DNA of 64,000 nt. It comes from Bradyrhizobium sp. CCBAU 53340. Its GTDB lineage: Bacteria > Pseudomonadota > Alphaproteobacteria > Rhizobiales > Xanthobacteraceae. The translations under genes were made by a program, and so were the position numbers. The stretch covers positions 6,758,001-6,822,000 of the forward strand of contig NZ_CP030055.1 of assembly GCF_015291645.1 (NCBI RefSeq), given 5' to 3'. Every line of letters begins with the position of its first letter. Within the stretch, counting starts at the first letter, position 1. This document shows, in pieces, positions 58,302 through 64,000 of this stretch. Below the pieces are notes generated by a model. The model saw only the letters and a program-made list of their open reading frames with translations, was not told the DNA's origin and ran no database searches.

Positions 58302-59189
58302 TCAGAACTTGTAGCCCACGCCGACGCGCGCGTTGTTCAGCGTCACCGAGGTGTTCATGACGGGCGAGAACTTGACGTATTCGTATTCCACGCGCGCGAA
58401 CAGACCGTCCCAGATGCAGTATTCGAGGCCGAGGCCGGCGGTCCAGCCCACCGCGAAGGTGTTGGTCCGGTGCTGGCCCTGCGTGCCCGACTGTGCCGGA
58501 ACGGGCCCGTAGACACCCAACGTGGTCGTCGTGTTGCCGAAGATATCCGTTGTCGTCACGTCGGTGCGCAGTTGCACGTTGCTCGTCACCGTGCGCGTGA
58601 CGTCCATCCGCCCGACGGCTGCGCCGAAGAAGGCGTACGGCATGAAAGGCCCGCCGTCCCATCCAACGCGGCCGCGCAGCGAGATCATGTCCTTGACCTG
58701 AGCCGTGGCGGTACCGGTCAGCGACACGGCATAATTGTTGGTGATGCCGGGGGCGCGCACCTCACCGGGCGGGTTGACGATCACGAGCGAGTTGGAGCCG
58801 GTCGACCCCGTCGAGAGGTTGCCGAAATAGCTGTAGGTGCCTTCGAGGCTGAGGATGGCGTCGTACCACTGCCAATTCTGGCCGACGAAGCCGCCAAAAT
58901 TGACGCCCTGCGTGTTGGCCTTCTGCAGCAGCGACCACGTCGACGTTGGCCCCTGCAGCACGCTGTCGCGGAAGATGTAGTTGGTCAGGCCGATCACGCT
59001 CTGGCCGAAATCGGTCGTGTCGGTCGTGTAGCCGGCAGTGCCGCCGAAATAGGTGCCGTCCCAATTGTGGGACGTCTTGGACAGACCGTCGGTGAAGCCG
59101 CCGCGCAGGACGGGCAGATCCGGCATGTCGGCCGCGTGTGCGGCGGACATAGATCCGAACATCGCCGCCACCAACCAAAGCCTACGCAT
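58302..59189 (-). CDS. Outer-membrane beta-barrel protein
   Basis: A 295-residue exported barrel. Signal peptide MRRLWLVAAMFGSMSAAHA; alternating strands such as NWDGTYFGGTAGYTTDTTDF, GGFVGQNWQWYDAILSLEGTYSYFG and AGLGLEYCIWDGLFARVEYEYVKF; it ends in NNARVGVGYKF with the terminal phenylalanine needed for BAM insertion. It resembles the rhizobial Omp25/31-like family but is longer and diverged. It is in the same direction as the second barrel gene, from which a terminator separates it. Confidence 0.88.
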   Translation of the reverse strand: MRRLWLVAAMFGSMSAAHAADMPDLPVLRGGFTDGLSKTSHNWDGTYFGGTAGYTTDTTDFGQSVIGLTNYIFRDSVLQGPTSTWSLLQKANTQGVNFGGFVGQNWQWYDAILSLEGTYSYFGNLSTGSTGSNSLVIVNPPGEVRAPGITNNYAVSLTGTATAQVKDMISLRGRVGWDGGPFMPYAFFGAAVGRMDVTRTVTSNVQLRTDVTTTDIFGNTTTTLGVYGPVPAQSGTQGQHRTNTFAVGWTAGLGLEYCIWDGLFARVEYEYVKFSPVMNTSVTLNNARVGVGYKF

Positions 59190-59302
59190 TGCAACGCTCC
59201 ATCGAACTCGAACTCTCGAGCATGATCATCGCCCGTTAACCTTAACCAATGGTTGCGTCAGAGGCCTTTGTCGCCGCTGCCTATGAAAAATACGCAAAGC
59301 AA

Positions 59303-59329
59303 AACGGCGCGGGATGATCCCGCGCCGTT
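59303..59329 (-). terminator. Terminator after the second barrel gene
   Basis: AACGGCGCGGGAT-GA-TCCCGCGCCGTT, followed on the minus strand by TTTTGCTTTG. It ends the 59358-60194 transcript. Confidence 0.88.
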
Positions 59330-59357
59330 AAGAGACGTTAAGCGATGAGGCTTGCGA

Positions 59358-60194
59358 TCAGCCCTTGGTGACGAGCGGCGGCGGCGGCATGTAGGCCGGC
59401 GGGCTGTTGAGATCCCAGCGCACGCCGAGCTTGACGTCGTGCGAGGTGATGTCCTTGATCTTGATCGTCGAGGGGCCGGAGATGCTGTTGTCGAAGGCGC
59501 GGAAGTTGCCCGGAGCGGCGTCGCCGAGATCCATGTAGCTGTAGGCCAGTTCGACGGTGAAGCCGGGATTGACCTTGTAGGCGAGACCGGCATGAGCGGC
59601 CCAGGCGAAATTCCACTTGCCGTTGTCGGCGAAGTAGGTGGCGCTGCTGGAAGGCACGCCGCCGGCGATCTGAATGCCGTCGTCGCGGAAACCGCTGAGC
59701 TTGTTGTAGGAGCCGCCGAGGCCGGCGCCGACGAACGGGGTGATACACCACCAGGTGCCGAGATCGACATAGGCGTTGGCCATGACGACCCATTCGGACT
59801 TGCTGCCGCTGTAATTGTCGTTTCCGACGAAGGCGGGCCCGACCACGTTGTCCGAACCGTGCAGGTTGGCCCTGCCGCGGTACTGGGTGATCACGTCGGC
59901 ACGGAACCAGTTGTTGAAGCGGTAGCCGACGCCGAGATCGAACAACGGCGAGGAGTCGAATCCGAGGCCCTGCGTCGTCTTCGAGAATCCGGCCGGCAGG
60001 ACGGCGTCAATGCGCTTGGCGCTCTGGTTGGTCATGCCGATATCGCCGCGCAGATACCAGCCGCCGAAATCTGCGGGCGGGGCGGGCGGCGCGTACATCG
60101 GAGGGGGAGCGGCGATCGGCATATCGGCGGCGAATGCCATCGACGAGATCAGTGTTGCCGCACCCGCGGCAAGGAGAGACTTAACGCTACGCAT
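59358..60194 (-). CDS. Outer-membrane protein, Omp31-like
   Basis: A 278-residue outer-membrane barrel. Signal peptide MRSVKSLLAAGAATLISSMA, then a proline-rich linker APPPMYAPPAPPADFGGWYL, which is the known start of Omp31-like proteins in Bradyrhizobium. Strands follow, such as LFDLGVGYRFNNWFRADVIT, VVMANAYVDLGTWW, ITPFVGAGLGGSYN and FTVELAYSYMDLGDA. It ends PPPPLVTKG instead of an aromatic residue after the last strand VKLGVRWDL, which is unusual for a BAM substrate. ATG at 60194. Confidence 0.9.
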   Translation of the reverse strand: MRSVKSLLAAGAATLISSMAFAADMPIAAPPPMYAPPAPPADFGGWYLRGDIGMTNQSAKRIDAVLPAGFSKTTQGLGFDSSPLFDLGVGYRFNNWFRADVITQYRGRANLHGSDNVVGPAFVGNDNYSGSKSEWVVMANAYVDLGTWWCITPFVGAGLGGSYNKLSGFRDDGIQIAGGVPSSSATYFADNGKWNFAWAAHAGLAYKVNPGFTVELAYSYMDLGDAAPGNFRAFDNSISGPSTIKIKDITSHDVKLGVRWDLNSPPAYMPPPPLVTKG

Positions 60195-60422
60195 TGGCTT
60201 CGTCCTTATGACCGGTGGGGCAAAATACGGGCGCCCCACGTTCTGGAAACTCACGGCTCGGACGATGGCAGCAAATGCTTAAGCGCCGCTTAACCCTAAT
60301 TTTTAAGGTTGATTTTTTCTCACCCCACACGCGGATGCAGCGCTAGCGTTGCAAAAAAGCGGCAGCTGGAAGCCGCAATTGCTAACGATGTGTGAAGCCG
60401 CAATGCAGCGAAGCAAGGTTTG

Positions 60423-61688
60423 TTAACGCGCGTGCCGCGGCAGCTTCGGCAAGAACACCGCGAGCAGGCCGATGGCCGGCAGATAGGCGCAGACCTGATA
60501 GACGAACTCGATCGAGGTGTGATCGGCGAGCTTGCCGAGCACGGCGGCACCGAGACCGCCGATGCCGAAGGCGACGCCAAAGAACACGCCGGAGATCATG
60601 CCGAAGCGGTGCGGCACCAGCTCCTGCGCGAACACGATGATCGACGACGTCGTCGAGGAGATGATGAGGCCGATGATCACCGACAGCGCCGCGCTCGCGT
60701 AGAGCCCGGCGAACGGCAGCGCCAGCGTGAACGGCAATGCGCCGAGGATCGAGATCCAGATCACGATCTTGCGGCCGAAGCGATCGCCGAGCGGGCCGCC
60801 GAAGAACGCGCCGACCGCATTGGCGGCGAGGAAGACGAAGAGATAGATCTGCGCCGTCTGCGTCGACACGCCGAAGCGGTCGATCAGATAGAAGATGTAG
60901 TAGCTCGACAGGCTCGAGACGTAGAGCTGCTTGGAGAACAGCAGCGCGACCAGCACGAGGAGCGCAACGGCGACGCGGCGCGAGCTCGGCGCATCAGGAT
61001 GGGCCTGAACCACTGCTGCCTTCTTCGCCTTGATCTGCGGCGCGTACCAGCGGCCGATGCGCCAGAGGATCAGAATCGCAAGGAAGGCGATCGAGGAGAA
61101 CCAGGCGATGCTGCCCTGCCCGAACGGTACGACGATCAGCGCCGCGAGCACCGGCCCCATCGAGGTACCGAAGCTGCCGCCGAGCTGGAACACCGATTGC
61201 GCAAAGCCGTAGCGGCCGCCGGAGGCGAGCCGCGCGATGCGCGCCGATTCCGGGTGAAACACCGCCGAGCCGAGACCGACCAGCGCGGCAGCGACGAGGA
61301 TGACGAGATATTGCTGGGCGACGCTGAGCAGCAAGAGGCCGAAGAAGGTCGAGGCCATGCCGATCGACAGCGAGTAAGGCTGCGCCTTCCTGTCGGTGTA
61401 GTGGCCGACCACCGGCTGCAGCAGCGAGGCCGTGAACTGGAAGGCCAGCGTGATCATGCCGATCTGCGCGAAGTCGAGCGCGCAGGTATCCTTCAGGATC
61501 GGATACACCGAGGCGATCAGCGACTGCATGGTGTCGTTGAGGAAATGCGAGACGCTGATGCCGGCGAGCACGATATAGGCCGGCCCCGCGGCCGTCTTGA
61601 CAGCAGACGTGGCGGCAGCAGGCGCGACGTCGCTGACGACGACGGGCTCGGTCAGCGTTTCCGCATGGACGACGACAGGCTTGTTCAA
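60423..61688 (-). CDS. fsr: MFS transporter of the fosmidomycin-resistance (Fsr) type
   Basis: A 421-residue 12-helix MFS protein. The Fsr group is recognised by HFLNDTMQSLIASVYPILKD, QFTASLLQPVVGHYTDRKAQ, GLGSAVFHPESARIARLASG and SVFQLGGSFGTSMGPVLAAL. In E. coli the pump exports fosmidomycin. The N-terminal 33 residues are a hydrophilic extension before helix 1. Its native substrate is unknown. It stands alone. Confidence 0.92.
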   Translation of the reverse strand: MNKPVVVHAETLTEPVVVSDVAPAAATSAVKTAAGPAYIVLAGISVSHFLNDTMQSLIASVYPILKDTCALDFAQIGMITLAFQFTASLLQPVVGHYTDRKAQPYSLSIGMASTFFGLLLLSVAQQYLVILVAAALVGLGSAVFHPESARIARLASGGRYGFAQSVFQLGGSFGTSMGPVLAALIVVPFGQGSIAWFSSIAFLAILILWRIGRWYAPQIKAKKAAVVQAHPDAPSSRRVAVALLVLVALLFSKQLYVSSLSSYYIFYLIDRFGVSTQTAQIYLFVFLAANAVGAFFGGPLGDRFGRKIVIWISILGALPFTLALPFAGLYASAALSVIIGLIISSTTSSIIVFAQELVPHRFGMISGVFFGVAFGIGGLGAAVLGKLADHTSIEFVYQVCAYLPAIGLLAVFLPKLPRHAR

Positions 61689-61806
61689 TGCAGCATCCCG
61701 GCGCGGCAGATTGCCGCGATCTCACAGGTACGATGCGCGCGGCGGCCGAACCAGCGCCAATCGCAAATGGCTGGGATGCGCGAGACTCTCTCCACGAGTC
61801 CGGAAT

Positions 61807-61898
61807 CGTAGGGTGGGCAAAGGCGCCCTTGCGCCGTGCCCACCATCTCTCTCGATTCGCGAGCACGCGTGGGCACCCTTCGCTTTGCCCACCCTACG
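61807..61898. repeat. Palindromic intergenic repeat, family D, copy 3
   Basis: CGTAGGGTGGGCAAAG / CTTTGCCCACCCTACG with inner GTGCCCACC / CGTGGGCACC. A further half-end (GCTTTGCCCACCCTACT) follows at 61916-61932, suggesting tandem or partial duplication. Confidence 0.85.
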
Positions 61899-61951
61899 AT
61901 ACTGCTTGTGGGGTGAGCTTTGCCCACCCTACTGCGCGCGATCGACCCTCC

Positions 61952-61961
61952 CCCTCCAGGG
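61952..61961. repeat. Target site duplication, left
   Basis: CCCTCCAGGG immediately before the insertion sequence. It is identical to the 10 bases at 63161-63170 after it. Confidence 0.9.
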
Positions 61962-63160
61962 CAGGGGAATCGCATATGGATTTGCGGCCTCTATTGCATT
62001 GTTTGACAAGGTGGATTCTGAGAACGACTCCCACAACGCGGAGGGAGTCGGATGGGGAAGTTCAAGAAGGCTTTTCGGCGGTTGTCGGACCCGCGCGCGG
62101 CGAACGCACGGCACGATCTGCTGGAGGTGCTGGTTATCGCCTTGGCTGCGGTGCTGTGCGGAGCAGAGACCTGCTCGGACATGGCGGAGTTTGGAGAGGC
62201 CAAGGAAGACCTGCTGCGACTGTTTCTGCGCCTGACGCACGGGATTCCCAGTCACGACACCTTCAGCCGCGTGTTCCGTTTGCTCGAGCCGGAAGCGTTC
62301 GAAGCTGCGTTCCGGCGTTTCATGGCGGCGTTTGCCAAGGCTAACCGGCTCAATCTCACCGGAGTGGTCGCGGTCGACGGCAAGGCGCTGCGGGGCGCCT
62401 TCGAGCGTGGTTCGCGCTACGAGCCTCTGCACCTGGTCAACGTCTTTGCGGTGGAGGCGCGAATGTCTCTTGCCCAGCAGAAGGCCCCCGGCCGCAACGA
62501 GACCAAGGGGGCATTGGAGGTATTGGCGCTGCTGTCTCTTGAAGGCTGCATCGTCACGGCCGATGCGCTGCATTGCCATCGCGCGATGGCAAAGACGGTG
62601 CTCGATCGCGGCGGCGACTATGTGCTGGCAATCAAGGCCAACCGTGGACCGCTGTTCAAGGCCGTGGTCGGGCAGTTTGCTCGGTCCGGCGAGCGTAGGG
62701 CCACCAAAACGGTCGAACCCTCCACCCACGACCGGCGCGAAGCGCGCCGGGCAACCATCATGCGCAATACCAGTCTGGCTGCCGTCCACAGCTTCCCTGG
62801 CGTCGTTGCGATCGGCCGCGTCACCTCGCGCAGGCAATTGCAGGGCAATCGCGCCGAGCCGCCGGTCGTGCGCTATTACCTGCTCTCCAAGCCCATGTCC
62901 GCCAGGCGGCTGCTGTCGGTCACGCGCAGTCATTGGACGATCGAGAACCAGTTGCATTGGGTGCTCGACGTCCACTTCGACGAAGACGGCAACCGGGCGA
63001 GAATGGATCATGCTCCCGAGAACCTCGCCATCCTGCGCAGACTCGCGCTCAACATCCTTCGATCTTGTCCTGGTCCCACCTCCATACGCCGGAAAATCAA
63101 GCGCGCCGGCTGGGACGACACCTTCCTCCTCGCCCTGTTCGGCCATATGCGATAGCCCTG
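61962..63160 (+). mobile_element. Complete insertion sequence of the ISAs1 family, 1199 bp
   Basis: Terminal inverted repeats CAGGGGAATCGCATATGG (61962-61979) and, on the other strand, CAGGGCTATCGCATATGG (63160-63143) match at 16 of 18 bases. One intact transposase gene fills it and its stop codon lies in the right repeat. The flanking 10-bp duplications (CCCTCCAGGG) fit the 8-10 bp typical of this family. Everything needed for mobility is present. Confidence 0.92.
62052..63155 (+). CDS. ISAs1-family transposase
   Basis: A 367-residue DDE transposase. The N-terminal DUF4372-like part reads MGKFKKAFRRLSDPRAANAR, LLEVLVIALAAVLCGAETCS. The catalytic core has the first aspartate in VVAVDGKALRGAF, the second in VTADALHCHRAMAK, and the glutamate in HWTIENQLHWVLDVHFDED. 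LAILRRLALNIL ends the core. No frameshift or internal stop. It is likely active. The stop is at the inner end of the right inverted repeat. Confidence 0.95.
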   Translation: MGKFKKAFRRLSDPRAANARHDLLEVLVIALAAVLCGAETCSDMAEFGEAKEDLLRLFLRLTHGIPSHDTFSRVFRLLEPEAFEAAFRRFMAAFAKANRLNLTGVVAVDGKALRGAFERGSRYEPLHLVNVFAVEARMSLAQQKAPGRNETKGALEVLALLSLEGCIVTADALHCHRAMAKTVLDRGGDYVLAIKANRGPLFKAVVGQFARSGERRATKTVEPSTHDRREARRATIMRNTSLAAVHSFPGVVAIGRVTSRRQLQGNRAEPPVVRYYLLSKPMSARRLLSVTRSHWTIENQLHWVLDVHFDEDGNRARMDHAPENLAILRRLALNILRSCPGPTSIRRKIKRAGWDDTFLLALFGHMR

Positions 63161-63170
63161 CCCTCCAGGG
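63161..63170. repeat. Target site duplication, right
   Basis: CCCTCCAGGG, identical to 61952-61961. The rejoined target would read CCTCCCCCTCCAGGGGGAGG, a family G palindrome. Confidence 0.9.
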
Positions 63171-63187
63171 GGAGGGTAAGAGCGACC

Positions 63188-64000
63188 TTACGCCGCCGCC
63201 TGGCCCAGCGCGGAGACGATGGTGTCGACGATGTCCTCGACCAAGATGCGGTCCTCCCCCTCGCCCATGACGCGGATCACGGGCTCGGTGCCGGAGGAGC
63301 GGATCAGGAGGCGGCCATGGCCGTTGAGGCGCTTCTCGCCGTCGGAGATCGCCGACTTGACGTCGGAATCGTCGAGCGGCTTGCCGCCCTTGTGACGGAC
63401 GTTCTTGAGGATCTGCGGCAGCGGATCGAAGCGGTGGCAGACCTCGGACACCGGCCGGCGCAGCTTCTGCACCACGGCCAGCACCTGCAGCGCGGCGACG
63501 AAGCCGTCGCCGGTCGTCGCGTAGTCGGACAGGATGATGTGGCCGGACTGCTCGCCGCCGAGATTGTAGCCGCCGTTCAGCATCTGCTCGAGCACGTAGC
63601 GATCGCCGACCGGCGTGCGCACGAGATCGATCCCCTGCCCTTTCAGGAAGCGCTCGAGGCCGAGATTGGACATCACGGTGGCGACGATGCCCGGACGCGA
63701 CAGACGTCCGTCCTCCTTCCAGCTCTGCGCGATCACCGCGAGCAGCTGGTCGCCGTCGACGACATGGCCGCGCTCGTCGACCAGGATGACGCGATCGGCG
63801 TCGCCGTCGAGTGCAATGCCGATATCGGCGCGCATCTCGCGTACCTTCTTCGACAGCGCCTCCGGCGAAGTCGAGCCGCAATCCTTGTTGATGTTGAAGC
63901 CGTCGGGCTCGACGCCGATCGGCACCACGTCGGCGCCCAATTCCCACAGCGCTTCCGGCACCACCTTGTAGGCGGCGCCATTGGCGCAATCGATCACGAC
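63188..64000 (-). CDS. glmM: Phosphoglucosamine mutase, C-terminal part (runs off the window)
   Basis: GlmM converts glucosamine-6-phosphate to glucosamine-1-phosphate for peptidoglycan and lipopolysaccharide. The visible 270 residues cover domains 2-4. [20 protein letters not shown] comes at the window edge; then the metal-binding loop [14 protein letters not shown] in domain 2 (IALDGDADR), domain 3 with [20 protein letters not shown] (sugar-binding GEXSG), and domain 4 with the phosphate loop [19 protein letters not shown]. The frame is open past 64000, so the N-terminal part with the catalytic serine is outside. The IS element ends 27 bases after its stop. Confidence 0.96.
   Translation of the reverse strand, partial: VVIDCANGAAYKVVPEALWELGADVVPIGVEPDGFNINKDCGSTSPEALSKKVREMRADIGIALDGDADRVILVDERGHVVDGDQLLAVIAQSWKEDGRLSRPGIVATVMSNLGLERFLKGQGIDLVRTPVGDRYVLEQMLNGGYNLGGEQSGHIILSDYATTGDGFVAALQVLAVVQKLRRPVSEVCHRFDPLPQILKNVRHKGGKPLDDSDVKSAISDGEKRLNGHGRLLIRSSGTEPVIRVMGEGEDRILVEDIVDTIVSALGQAAA

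Noticed and set aside
61929..63989. A 686-residue open frame on the minus strand opposite the transposase and across the IS border into glmM
   Set aside because: It crosses both the target duplication and the inverted repeat and reads glmM in the wrong frame; the plus-strand transposase is complete with its catalytic residues.

Overview
The window reads as chromosome of a high-GC alphaproteobacterium, most likely Bradyrhizobium or a close relative (Nitrobacteraceae). Support: two phasins beside a PdhS/DivJ-type cell-cycle kinase, a dimeric-type chlorite dismutase close to the Nitrobacter form as I recall it, a serC leader RNA of the alphaproteobacterial type, a tRNA-His with A73 and no G-1, Omp31-like porins, and many palindromic intergenic repeats. 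The organism call is inference; no database was searched.

Layout. 1-9 kb: 5' part of dnaG, chlorite dismutase, gamma-glutamylcyclotransferase-like protein, transglutaminase-like protease, N-formylglutamate amidohydrolase, DUF3592 protein, LysE exporter, an LVIVD-repeat secreted protein and an ArsR-SRPBCC-SRPBCC operon. 9-17 kb: DUF2189 protein, hybrid histidine kinase, a MarR-controlled pair, and an epoxide hydrolase/acyl-CoA synthetase operon. 17-30 kb: housekeeping core (YqeY, carA, dps, carB, greA, Lrp regulator, trxB, LysR), with carA and carB about 4 kb apart. That gap holds a cupin, Dps, a methyltransferase, an unusual tRNA-like gene and an ArsR/MFS pair with clear operators. 30-36 kb: candidate sRNA, DapA-like aldolase/lyase, two tiny related membrane proteins, an orphan ParA ATPase, a Cys-rich secreted protein, an AEC carrier and a porin.

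36-43 kb is accessory. It holds a GrlR-like protein, TenA, a fragment of a lost AEC carrier, DUF3303, several unknowns, and then a stretch that looks AT-richer, ending directly at the 3' end of tRNA-His. In that stretch lie a GHKL-ATPase fused to a PD-(D/E)XK-like nuclease and a small membrane-anchored partner. Each is broken by one single-base frameshift. This is the best candidate for an undescribed (probably decaying) defence-type module.

43-64 kb: phasins and the PdhS-like kinase, a chemoreceptor, an FAD monooxygenase, a thiolase, serA and serC (serine synthesis), GNAT, GST, two porin-like proteins, a fosmidomycin-resistance-type MFS pump, a complete ISAs1-family insertion with 10-bp target duplications inside a palindromic repeat, and the 3' part of glmM. 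At least six families of palindromic intergenic repeats occur across the window, nearly always between genes.
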